Shown: piece by piece, positions 42,051-52,400 of the stretch
Position numbering within the stretch: position 1 is the stretch's first letter
How the letters are laid out: every line of letters begins with the position of its first letter
Source of the DNA: Tomocerus qinae
Taxonomy: Eukaryota; Arthropoda; Collembola; Entomobryomorpha; Tomoceridae
Direction of reading: 5' to 3'
Length of the DNA: 64,000 bases
Assembly (NCBI GenBank): GCA_020055645.1
Contig: CM034547.1
Coordinates: forward strand, 53,136,909 to 53,200,908
Position numbers and translations under genes: made by a program
The notes under the pieces: generated by a model
Seen by the model: only the letters and a program-made list of their open reading frames with translations
Database searches by the model: none
What the model was told of the DNA's origin: nothing

Positions 42051-42324
42051 TGTCAACGTGAAACAGTCCCAAGCCACACAGAGCTGACTGTACCACGTCT
42101 TCCCCATACTCACAAGTCAAACACAAATGTCCATTCTAATTACTACACCTTATTCCTCTTCCTTTCCTACATTACACATGTAGTTCAGTGGTCAGAACAA
42201 TTGCCCGGTTTGCGATAGACACTGGTTTCGATTCCAGTCGTGTGTATTCAATTTTTGCCTTCCTTTACCTATCTAACTTCCTAATTTATTCTAATTTACC
42301 TTAACTCACCTTCCCTCATTCTGC
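42051..42324 (+). repeat. Left terminal inverted repeat of the foldback element
   Basis: 274 bp from TGTCAACGTG to CATTCTGC, nearly identical to the reverse complement of 46161-46435. It contains the first tRNA-like unit. It carries a private G (AAATGTCC) where other A modules have C (AAATCTCC). Confidence 0.85.
42173..42246 (+). pseudogene. tRNA-like Pol III unit, copy 1
   Basis: It folds as a complete cloverleaf. The acceptor ACACATG pairs with CGTGTGT (one G-T pair, extendable by an outer T-A to 8 bp). TA fills positions 8-9. The D-arm is GTTC/GAAC around AGTGGTCA. The anticodon stem ATTGC/GCGAT encloses the loop CCGGTTT. The T-arm ACTGG/CCAGT has an 8-nt loop TTTCGATT. Box A (TAGTTCAGTGG) fits the Pol III consensus, and box B is close (GTTTCGATTCC). 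A TTTTT tract at 42252-42256 would terminate Pol III. Against a working tRNA: position 33 is C rather than T, the T-loop has one extra base, and the nominal GGT anticodon (Thr) is normally absent from eukaryotic sets. I read it as tRNA-derived, possibly transcribed, not decoding. Confidence 0.7.
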
Positions 42325-42714
42325 TCATATACTTACCTCTGAGACATCCATCCTGGAGAACTTATAAGCTCACTTACAAGACCGCGGGGTAATAATGTAT
42401 ATCACTTCGATATACTTCGGTGTATGTGATGTGCTCTGTGCCCTTTCCTGTATCTTTCATTAGCATTAGCGAGTAGCCTGACTGACCTCCACCATAGGCA
42501 GTCCAATGGCATATATAACTAATCTCTTCAAACCCGACTAACAGTATCAAACCGTACCTAAGCACATCAAGATGCGAGGGGACCGGGGGGAATGTCAACG
42601 TGAAACAGTCCCAAGCCACACAGAGCTGACTGTACCACGTCTTCCCCATACTCACAAGTCAAACACAAATCTCCATTCTAATTACTACACCTTATTCCTC
42701 TTCCTTTCCTACAT

Positions 42715-42788
42715 TACACATGTAGTTCAGTGGTCAGAACAATTGCCCGGTTTGCGATAGACACTGGTTTCGATTCCAGTCGTGTGTA
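42715..42788 (+). pseudogene. tRNA-like Pol III unit, copy 2
   Basis: Identical to copy 1 over the whole cloverleaf, followed by the same CAATTTTT terminator context. Lies in the second, complete A/B unit. Confidence 0.7.
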
Positions 42789-43255
42789 TTCAATTTTTGC
42801 CTTCCTTTACCTATCTAACTTCCTAATTTATTCTAATTTACCTTAACTCACCTTCCCTCATTCTGCTCATATACTTACCTCTGAGACATCCATCCTGGAG
42901 AACTTATAAGCTCACTTACAAGATGCGGGGTAATAATGTATATCACTTCGATATACTTCGGTGTATGTGATGTGCTCTGTGCCCTTTCCTGTATCTTTCA
43001 TTAGCATTAGCGAGTAGCCTGACTGACCTCCACCATAGGCAGTCCAATGGCATATATAACTAATCTCTTCAAACCCGACTAACAGTATCAAACCGTACCT
43101 AAGCACATCAAGATGCGAGGGGACCGGGGGGAATGTCAACGTGAAACAGTCCCAAGCCACACAGAGCTGACTGTACCACGTCTTCCCCATACTCACAAGT
43201 CAAACACAAATCTCCATTCTAATTACTACACCTTATTCCTCTTCCTTTCCTACAT

Positions 43256-43290
43256 TACACATGTAGTTCAGTGGTCAGAACAATTGCCCG
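43256..43290 (+). pseudogene. tRNA-like unit, truncated copy 3
   Basis: Only the 5' half is present: acceptor strand, D-arm and anticodon 5' stem, ending in the anticodon loop at GCCCG. The next unit starts there (GTCAACGTG at 43291). The break shares a GT with the joined sequence, consistent with microhomology-mediated or slippage joining. Box B is missing, so this copy should not support Pol III transcription. Confidence 0.75.
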
Positions 43291-43411
43291 GTCAACGTGA
43301 AACAGTCCCAAGCCACACAGAGCTGACTGTACCACGTCTTCCCCATACTCACAAGTCAAACACAAATCTCCATTCTAATTACTACACCTTATTCCTCTTC
43401 CTTTCCTACAT

Positions 43412-43485
43412 TACACATGTAGTTCAGTGGTCAGAACAATTGCCCGGTTTGCGATAGACACTGGTTTCGATTCCAGTCGTGTGTA
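43412..43485 (+). pseudogene. tRNA-like Pol III unit, copy 4
   Basis: Full cloverleaf identical to copy 1, with the downstream T5 tract. It lies in the unit that carries three consecutive B modules. Confidence 0.7.
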
Positions 43486-43615
43486 TTCAATTTTTGCCTT
43501 CCTTTACCTATCTAACTTCCTAATTTTATTCTAATTTACCTTAACTCACCTTCCCTCATTCTGCTCATATACTTACCTCTGAGACATCCATCCTGGAGAA
43601 CTTATAAGCTCACTT

Positions 43616-44224
43616 ACAAGATGCGGGGTAATAATGTATATCACTTCGATATACTTCGGTGTATGTGATGTGCTCTGTGCCCTTTCCTGTATCTTTCATT
43701 AGCATTAGCGAGTAGCCTGACTGACCTCCACCATAGGCAGTCCAATGGCATATATATATAACTAATCTCTTCAAACCCGACTAACAGTATCAAACCGTAC
43801 CTAAGCACTTACAAGACCGCGGGGTAATAATGTATATCACTTCGATATACTTCGGTGTATGTGATGTGCTCTGTGCCCTTTCCTGTATCTTTCATTAGCA
43901 TTAGCGAGTAGCCTGACTGACCTCCACCATAGGCAGTCCAATGGCATATATATATAACTAATCTCTTCAAACCCGACTAACAGTATCAAACCGTACCTAA
44001 GCACTTACAAGACCGCGGGGTAATAATGTATATCACTTCGATATACTTCGGTGTATGTGATGTGCTCTGTGCCCTTTCCTGTATCTTTCATTAGCATTAG
44101 CGAGTAGCCTGACTGACCTCCACCATAGGCAGTCCAATGGCATATATAACTAATCTCTTCAAACCCGACTAACAGTATCAAACCGTACCTAAGCACATCA
44201 AGATGCGAGGGGACCGGGGGGAAT
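43616..44224 (+). repeat. Triplicated B module, period about 196 bp
   Basis: Three B modules in a row. The first two end at CTAAGCAC (43808 and 44004) and fuse straight to TTACAAGACC of the next. The third runs on into the normal CATCAAGATGCGAGGGGACC tail. The joint uses CAC, which is shared by the B end (AAGCAC) and the A/B border (GCTCAC), as expected for unequal exchange at a short homology. The first two carry a longer TA run (GGCATATATATATAAC) than the third. Each B module contains the small hairpin GTATATC-acttc-GATATAC. Confidence 0.85.
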
Positions 44225-44345
44225 GTCAACGTGAAACAGTCCCAAGCCACACAGAGCTGACTGTACCACGTCTTCCCCATACTCACAAGTCAAACACAAA
44301 TCTCCATTCTAATTACTACACCTTATTCCTCTTCCTTTCCTACAT

Positions 44346-44419
44346 TACACATGTAGTTCAGTGGTCAGAACAATTGCCCGGTTTGCGATAGACACTGGTT
44401 TCGATTCCAGTCGTGTGTA
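44346..44419 (+). pseudogene. tRNA-like Pol III unit, copy 5
   Basis: Full cloverleaf identical to copy 1, in a unit that has the A module only (44225-44552). Confidence 0.7.
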
Positions 44420-44673
44420 TTCAATTTTTGCCTTCCTTTACCTATCTAACTTCCTAATTTATTCTAATTTACCTTAACTCACCTTCCCTCATTCTGCTCA
44501 TATACTTACCTCTGAGACATCCATCCTGGAGAACTTATAAGCTCACTTACATGTCAACGTGAAACAGTCCCAAGCCACACAGAGCTGACTGTACCACGTC
44601 TTCCCCATACTCACAAGTCAAACACAAATCTCCATTCTAATTACTACACCTTATTCCTCTTCCTTTCCTACAT

Positions 44674-44747
44674 TACACATGTAGTTCAGTGGTCAGAACA
44701 ATTGCCCGGTTTGCGATAGACACTGGTTTCGATTCCAGTCGTGTGTA
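44674..44747 (+). pseudogene. tRNA-like Pol III unit, copy 6
   Basis: Full cloverleaf identical to copy 1, in the unit followed by two B modules. The downstream A sequence has the extra-T variant TAATTTTATT. Confidence 0.7.
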
Positions 44748-44879
44748 TTCAATTTTTGCCTTCCTTTACCTATCTAACTTCCTAATTTTATTCTAATTTA
44801 CCTTAACTCACCTTCCCTCATTCTGCTCATATACTTACCTCTGAGACATCCATCCTGGAGAACTTATAAGCTCACTTAC

Positions 44880-45291
44880 AAGACCGCGGGGTAATAATGT
44901 ATATCACTTCGATATACTTCGGTGTATGTGATGTGCTCTGTGCCCTTTCCTGTATCTTTCATTAGCATTAGCGAGTAGCCTGACTGACCTCCACCATAGG
45001 CAGTCCAATGGCATATATATATAACTAATCTCTTCAAACCCGACTAACAGTATCAAACCGTACCTAAGCACTTACAAGACCGCGGGGTAATAATGTATAT
45101 CACTTCGATATACTTCGGTGTATGTGATGTGCTCTGTGCCCTTTCCTGTATCTTTCATTAGCATTAGCGAGTAGCCTGACTGACCTCCACCATAGGCAGT
45201 CCAATGGCATATATAACTAATCTCTTCAAACCCGACTAACAGTATCAAACCGTACCTAAGCACATCAAGATGCGAGGGGACCGGGGGGAAT
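44880..45291 (+). repeat. Duplicated B module
   Basis: Two B modules joined through the same CTAAGCAC-TTACAAG junction as in the triplication at 43616-44224. The first again carries the long TA run and the second the short one. The shared pattern suggests one segment was copied from the other. Confidence 0.85.
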
Positions 45292-45412
45292 GTCAACGTG
45301 AAACAGTCCCAAGCCACACAGAGCTGACTGTACCACGTCTTCCCCATACTCACAAGTCAAACACAAATCTCCATTCTAATTACTACACCTTATTCCTCTT
45401 CCTTTCCTACAT

Positions 45413-45486
45413 TACACATGTAGTTCAGTGGTCAGAACAATTGCCCGGTTTGCGATAGACACTGGTTTCGATTCCAGTCGTGTGTA
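45413..45486 (+). pseudogene. tRNA-like Pol III unit, copy 7
   Basis: Full cloverleaf identical to copy 1, in a complete 542-bp A/B unit (45292-45833). Confidence 0.7.
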
Positions 45487-45954
45487 TTCAATTTTTGCCT
45501 TCCTTTACCTATCTAACTTCCTAATTTATTCTAATTTACCTTAACTCACCTTCCCTCATTCTGCTCATATACTTACCTCTGAGACATCCATCCTGGAGAA
45601 CTTATAAGCTCACTTACAAGACCGCGGGGTAATAATGTATATCACTTCGATATACTTCGGTGTATGTGATGTGCTCTGTGCCCTTTCCTGTATCTTTCAT
45701 TAGCATTAGCGAGTAGCCTGACTGACCTCCACCATAGGCAGTCCAATGGCATATATAACTAATCTCTTCAAACCCGACTAACAGTATCAAACCGTACCTA
45801 AGCACATCAAGATGCGAGGGGACCGGGGGGAATGTCAACGTGAAACAGTCCCAAGCCACACAGAGCTGACTGTACCACGTCTTCCCCATACTCACAAGTC
45901 AAACACAAATCTCCATTCTAATTACTACACCTTATTCCTCTTCCTTTCCTACAT

Positions 45955-46028
45955 TACACATGTAGTTCAGTGGTCAGAACAATTGCCCGGTTTGCGATAG
46001 ACACTGGTTTCGATTCCAGTCGTGTGTA
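45955..46028 (+). pseudogene. tRNA-like Pol III unit, copy 8
   Basis: Full cloverleaf identical to copy 1, in the last direct unit. This unit pairs with the inverted arm to form a long hairpin. Confidence 0.7.
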
Positions 46029-46160
46029 TTCAATTTTTGCCTTCCTTTACCTATCTAACTTCCTAATTTATTCTAATTTACCTTAACTCACCTTCCCTCA
46101 TTCTGCTCATATACTTACCTCTGAGACATCCATCCTGGAGAACTTATAAGCTCACTTACA

Positions 46161-46435
46161 GCAGAATGAGGGAAGGTGAGTTAAGGTAAATTAGAATAAA
46201 ATTAGGAAGTTAGATAGGTAAAGGAAGGCAAAAATTGAATACACACGACTGGAATCGAAACCAGTGTCTATCGCAAACCGGGCAATTGTTCTGACCACTG
46301 AACTACATGTGTAATGTAGGAAAGGAAGAGGAATAAGGTGTAGTAATTAGAATGGAGATTTGTGTTTGACTTGTGAGTATGGGGAAGACGTGGTACAGTC
46401 AGCTCTGTGTGGCTTGGGACTGTTTCACGTTGACA
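46161..46435 (-). repeat. Right terminal inverted repeat of the foldback element
   Basis: 275 bp, the inverted copy of the A module from TGTCAACGTG to TTCTGC. It has the TAATTTTATT variant (extra T) seen also in the units starting at 43291 and 44553, which suggests it was copied from that subfamily rather than from unit 1 or unit 8. Confidence 0.85.
46240..46313 (-). pseudogene. tRNA-like Pol III unit, inverted copy 9
   Basis: Reverse-complement copy of the same 74-nt cloverleaf, in the right terminal inverted repeat. Its T5 terminator appears as AAAAA just to the left on the + strand. Pol III transcription from here would run leftwards, towards and antisense to copy 8. Confidence 0.7.
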
Positions 46436-46439
46436 TTAT
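46436..46439. repeat. Right TTAT direct repeat (putative target-site duplication)
   Basis: Second copy of the four bases that precede the element at 42047-42050, directly abutting its right end. Confidence 0.55.
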
Positions 46440-49400
46440 GAACAACTTTTCTCATGCGGGTGGTAAATGCACATCTTTAAAATTAATTTTCTATCATCAG
46501 CAACATTAGGTGAACCATCGCAAATGAAATGTTTCGATTACAAAAAATAAATGTCAGCGTTTTAGGGTACCATCTTCGGCTTTCTTTGGCTATGGTCCAG
46601 CAGATATGAAAATGAAAGTTTGGAATTCGTAACAGTAATCCATTGACTTCTTTATTAGTATTTCTGTCAACGAAAGATATATAGATCCCAGAGGATATGA
46701 GCCATGAATGAACGACTGTATTGTATGTAATACAGTAAAACACGGTTATTTGGCAATGGTTCTTGTAGTAAAAAATCTTAATCTCAGTTCAAAAATAGTG
46801 ATTCGCACATTCTTATGGTAAATACAGAATTTAATTGAATTCTCGGCGGTTTCAACCCTTTATATGAAAAGAACTTATATGTGAGCATTACAAATAATAA
46901 TCTTGTGTGATAATTTGAAAAGTATAAGTAGTAGTATTTTATAGTAGTCGTGTAGAGAAATGAACAAAAATAAGAACAAAGATACACTACATAGCTTTAG
47001 ATGTAAATATTTACTTTAGTGACTATTGTTGCTGGCAATTATTTAGCACTACGACTACAAGTGCTCTCAAATGAACCCTACAACTTCATAGACATTAAGT
47101 TTTAAAAAATATATAATAATAATCAAATCGTCAGTAATGCTAAATTTTGTTTGAAATAGTTTCTGTCTTATCTTAGAAGTACATTTTTATATGCTTTGAA
47201 ATAACTAGTAATATGAATATGCCGTGTCTCCAGAGAAGAGTACTATTTTGGTGTATTGTACTTAAAAGCCATATTGAAGCTGTTTTATGGTAAAACTTTA
47301 CCAGACATCCTTTAGCTTGACTCATCATTTAATACCATGAAAAGAAAGACTAAGTTTATTTCACATCGTTACTATTTCTATGCAAACTCTTTCAGTTGCA
47401 AACTTATGACACTATGATTTAAGCATAAAAGCGATCTAAAGTTTATGAGTTGATGCATGTAATCCCCATAACTCTGAAATGTAAGTTACTCGCATTGTAT
47501 GGAATACCTAGCTGTGTTACTACAGTCAAATATATCTAGTTTGATGAGCATTAATACATTTTATTGCACTTACACTCGAGTAGTATAAAATAAAATATCT
47601 ACGTGTAAACCCTTAAATATGTGATATTCTATTTAAAATATGTCGTGACTATTCCAATATTAAATACTTAGATAGTAGACGCTTTTGTTTAGGTTATCAG
47701 TTTCACGGTGATTTTCTTCCACTCCATTTTACAGGTATACCTGCTTTCATTTTACTGTAACTTATTTGTGCAGAAGACGAAGAGAAGCGAATGTATTGTG
47801 TATCTCTACTATTTCCGCAGTTGCTTTGTTTTAGTATATCATTTGCATTGTCTTTATTGTTCAGTGATTTAATCGCTTTATGCCATGCCACTGCTCGCTG
47901 CTATTTCAAACTACTGCTGGTGAATCAGGAGGGTATCTTTTGCTATTTTAGTTTGTCCCTATAGAACCTGTATAGATTCTGTATAGGGAAAGTAGTGCAA
48001 AATTTTGGACAGACGGAACACATTTACGAGTGTAGTGGAAGTTTTAAGGTACTTTTATGCAAGAACATTGAGTTCCAAGTTCTGTTAAAGATGGTCATGC
48101 ATAAACTCGTGAATTTATATAATTTGAGGAAGAGAGTTAGTATGTCTAGTTAAATGTGTAGTGCTTTGTATGTGAACCCGCTGAGGATGATGACACGATG
48201 AAAAGTTTAGATTTGGAGATAAGTACCACAGAAAAGAATAACAGGGAGAGTAGTGGATACATTTAAGGTTACGGTATACGGATAATGTTACGATTACTAT
48301 GATGCTGGGTTTGTTAGGTACAGTAAAACGTAGGAAAATGGTAAGGCGAGGCAATCATAATAACAGACGAAATGACGACGACGCAATGTCGTGACAGGAG
48401 AGGATGGGAATGCAGAGGAAGACTGTGGCTATTACGGAGAGTAGTTCATGTGGCGTGTCATGTTGTGTATGTTGAACGAAGTGGAAGAAGTAATAGGAAA
48501 TCTCCCATCAGATTTTAGCAAAATTTTTTATGGCTCGTAAAAATTTGCGAATAAATGTCATCTACTTTGAATGCCTTTCGTTTTGCTGCTGATGTTGCCT
48601 GAGCAGAGACGAAATTGAAGTTAGGGAGAATTTTAGACGAGAGGAGACTTAAGCCCAGCCCGGGCTGGCACATCTCGCTCGTGTCGGTGGCACTTTAGTG
48701 TATGGATGTATAATATTACGGTATGACACATAAATAGAAGAGGAAAATCCTAACCTAACCCTAGTCAAAGTCAAAGTCGTTGCTTAAATCTGCCTCTCTC
48801 ACAAAATACTCAACTCCAGCTCACTACATTATTGTTTAGCCTTATACGATATGATATACTGCACTACTTTTGGTTAAGTTACGTAATGTAGTAATGTATG
48901 GTGTAGTTTGTGAGAAAGAGAGCGTGCATGATCATTACTGTACTTAAGTTAGTGAAGCGGGCAGAGTGCTAAAATTGCACTTACATTTATTAGAAAGGAG
49001 AGAAAAGTGGAAAGCAGGAGGAAATAACAAAAGAGAACCTACTCGTCCTTTTTCCCTTTAATATTATGACTTTGGCTGTGGCCAGATCATAAAATGCAGA
49101 CAGAAGCTATACACACACATTGATAATAATCTAGAAATAAACACTAAAGCATAAAATTTAGGACTATTTCTTCCCAATATCTTCAGTGATAGCAGTTCGG
49201 TTAACGTGGACGTACTAAATTGACTAAGCTTTATTTTTAATTGACGATGAATCCAAAATCCAATTATGTAATTCTATTATATACATATCTATTCTAGAAA
49301 TAAATCGGTTTTTGTGTTTTAAATAAATATTAGACTAATTGAAATCCCATTGTACAAGTTTTTTCAGGTTCATTTTCTGCGGTCTAGGGCTAAAGTTTAC

Positions 49401-52400
49401 TTCAAAGTTAAGATCGGTGAACATATTACCGTGCAGTCTGATCACCTTTAAGACTATGTGTTTTGAGTTGAGACTTGAGTTGAAGTGACGTTGACTAACA
49501 ATAAATTGGAATGGAGCCTGTGACGGCCGTAAAAGTGAAAAAGTGTAAGATAAGAGTTGAAGGGATGGAAAGAATGAAGTGAGCCGGGCTGAATTGATCT
49601 AAAGAAAGGATGAAATATGTAATCCATTAGATTGGCTTGGGCTTCACAGTTTCAGAAAATTAGTGTGTTCATGTCGTAAAGTTGGGCGAAGGGGTGAGGA
49701 GAGTTGAAAGGAGTTTGAGCTATGGAATGAGATGATGATGTTATGGGATGGTGATAATCTATAAAATAAAATAGCATATAATAAGCTAGATGAGAAGGAA
49801 GGGTGAAGATATTCCTGTATTATATATTATTATCGCACGCAGTGAGCTGTGCGGGTTGACTCTGTTAAATTTTGTCAGGGTTGCTTTTTATGGGTTATGC
49901 TTGCTGAATCTAATCAGGTATGAGTGTATTGTATGCGTTTTGCACTTTCTCATTCTTTGTATATATTTTCCAATATAGATTTCACGCTATCACAGAACGG
50001 TGGTGGGATTTTGAGTAATGCCTTTATTACTCCAACAATTTTCTATTCAGATTTTGAATATTCCAGGCACATCTTGTCAATAAGTCATAAACTTGAGTAT
50101 GCGTGCAATTTAGCCTTTATTATTACAGATAAGGCTATGTAATCTTAATAGGTTTGTACTAAAATGGGGTCTTACGCATTGTACTTCAGTTATGAAAATT
50201 TCAAAAATTTGTTAATACTATATAGGATTTCGATCTCGGAGATAGTTCCATCATTTTGGGATCGCTTTTTCAAAGTTTTATGCTTAAAAAAAATTTTGGG
50301 ATAATAATAGGTCCTTTGGTTTAGTATCCTTCAATTGAGATCAAAGTGTAGACTTGAATTGGATAAGCGGTTGTGTATACAGAAACTACATAACTTTGCA
50401 CTAGCATAGACCATCACGTAGCTATCCTGTATTTTTTAAGGAGCAAATAATGGATGAAAGACTCAAGCAAGTGGTAATGCAATGTGATGTATTATTAGCA
50501 GTAATGCAATGCGATGTGTAAAGGAAAGAGGAATGCCATGTTTGATGTGAGATGTGTGCGGTTGATTTTTTCCCTTTTTTCTCCAAATTAAATTTTTGCC
50601 TGCAAAACTCAAGACAGCCTTACATCAGGTTTCTGACACCCAAAGAGAGAAAGAATGAGAGAAAAATAGGAAAGTCTTCTTGCAAGAGACATTTCCCGCG
50701 AGAGATTGAGGATCGATACTTTCCACATTATTCCTTCCTCCTTTCTCTTCGTGATACATTACATGACATTACTTACTAGGCTACACGGTGTATTGCATTA
50801 CATCATTTACTATTTGTGAGTAACTATAATGTATTCTAAATAAACGTGTCTGTCTTCTAGTATGGGAGTTGGATCCTTTGTTGTCTAATGCTCGGCTTGA
50901 TCGAATTTATATGTCTTCGGGGTGTTGCAGTTTCTTTGTTTTCTGCTTTTGTTTATTATGTAACACACACTCATATTCATTTCCAAAAACAAGCTCCCTT
51001 ACTTGGCAAAGATGAGTTGTCGTTACTTTGACTTCATAGAAAAGAATTGTTGGAAAGTTGGAATGGGAGTTGGTTTCACTTGGCACAGACTATAACTGCT
51101 TGACACGACACACAAAACAAAGAACCAGGCTTGTTTGTTATGTATTCAGCTTTGCATTCCTCATCACCACTACATTAACATTCGGATAGACCAAACCAAC
51201 TTTGCATACACAATTCACTTTCAAATGATGCCTGTGGAAGATATCTTTGTATGCATAAAAATAATCAGTAGCTTACTGCCAATACTAAAACATTTCTGTC
51301 ACACTTACAATTTACTCTAGAAATACTTTTGCGTCGATATTTTTAAAATATTTAGTACTATTTAATTCAGTATCTTATTAGTAGATTAATATGTCCAATT
51401 TTGCAAAATCTCAACTAAAATTCAGATTCTATAAAATAATCATTTACATTTTGTTGTAGAGCAGTGGACACAAAAACAGTAATAAAACATTTTTTCATCC
51501 ATCCTAGCAGTTCCTAACATTATTAATTTCTCGTAAGTTAAAACAAGGAGACTAGAATGTCCATTAGCTACAAAAACATTTATGTTCAGTTTGTGTATGA
51601 ATGGACATAAGTAAATGGGATAAATAATTTGCATAGATACAGTTGACAAAGAGTAATGAAATGGTCCTAAATTGCATAAGCGTGGGATGCATAAGACCTC
51701 ATGGTAGAATTGATCTGACCACTCTCATAGGGCAAGGTCTAGGATGATGATGATGACTTTGCTGATGATGAGTGAGTTGAGCTAGAGCTATTCACATAGC
51801 AAATCAGAGCAGTTGTCATAGTCAGACAGAAGAGTCAGAGCCAAAACGAAGTAAAAGAGTGCGTTGTGTGTGTGTGAAAGTGACCCTCTCGCTCCATTTA
51901 GTAAGAATGCAATATACTATCCTATGAAATCCAGAGATCCCCCGCTCCATTACCGAGTTTCCCGGATCATTTAGCTCATAGCCTATGCAACACAATGCAG
52001 TGGCATTTCAGATTGACTTTCTGTCCTCTGCTCTCTCTGCCATGTGTCCTCTTCCCTTTTCTATTTTGCATCCCACACACTCTGCATGTCCAGCTTTCCC
52101 CCAAATTCGTAAATGGACAATGATAAAAACATATCCATCTATTATTAGATTACATTACGCTTCTACTGCCGGGTCAGTCAGAGGGTCGAGTTCAACTACC
52201 TTCTTCTAGAGTAGGCAAAGTTGAAACAAGTAGGTACAGAAGGAATGTGGTTTATAACGTAGACTTTCTATTGTAATCGTTTTGTACTTTAAAAATTATT
52301 GAATTATAACATTGATTTTATTATTTTGAGTTATTTCGTTCTTGCATATTTTTATATTTCACTTTTGGAATTAGTTTAAATTGACAAATGAGGTAAAAAG

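Larger units (their letters stand above)
42051..46435. mobile_element. 4.4 kb foldback element built of A/B modules with tRNA-like units
   Basis: The element starts TGTCAACGTGAAACAGTCCC at 42051 and ends with the reverse complement at 46435. The left 274 bp (42051-42324) and right 275 bp (46161-46435) are inverted copies differing by one substitution and one T indel. TTAT flanks both ends. Inside are direct units starting at 42052, 42594, 43135, 43291, 44225, 44553, 45292 and 45834. Full units are 541-542 bp: an A module of about 330 bp (tRNA-like sequence plus a CT-rich stretch), then a B module of about 190-215 bp (starting ACAAGAC/TGCGGGGTAATAATG, ending CTAAGCAC plus a G-rich tail). Unit 3 is cut to 156 bp. 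Units 5 and 8 have A only, unit 4 has three B modules and unit 6 has two. No transposase frame is present. It resembles foldback elements with satellite-like interiors. The superfamily is unknown to me. Confidence 0.8.

Noticed and set aside
42173..42246. A functional threonine tRNA gene (anticodon GGT)
   Set aside because: T33 is replaced by C, position 37 is T, the T-loop has eight bases, and it is embedded in a repeated mobile element.
42374..42655. Identical 93-94-codon reading frames on the - strand of several array units (also 42912, 44005, 45072, 45614)
   Set aside because: The sameness comes from recent duplication of the DNA. The frame crosses the A/B border, contains no known domain, and is lost wherever modules are rearranged.
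42572..42760. Repeated 62-codon + strand frame across the unit border and tRNA-like sequence
   Set aside because: It overlaps the tRNA-like unit and the - strand frames, has low-complexity content and recurs only because the unit is tandem.
42051..46435. CRISPR array
   Set aside because: Units are 541-542 bp with no short repeat and variable spacer pattern, and the setting is a eukaryotic intron.
48655..48668. Perfect GC-rich palindrome CCAGCCCGGGCTGG
   Set aside because: Isolated 14-bp palindrome with no associated element or promoter feature. Not enough to claim a function.
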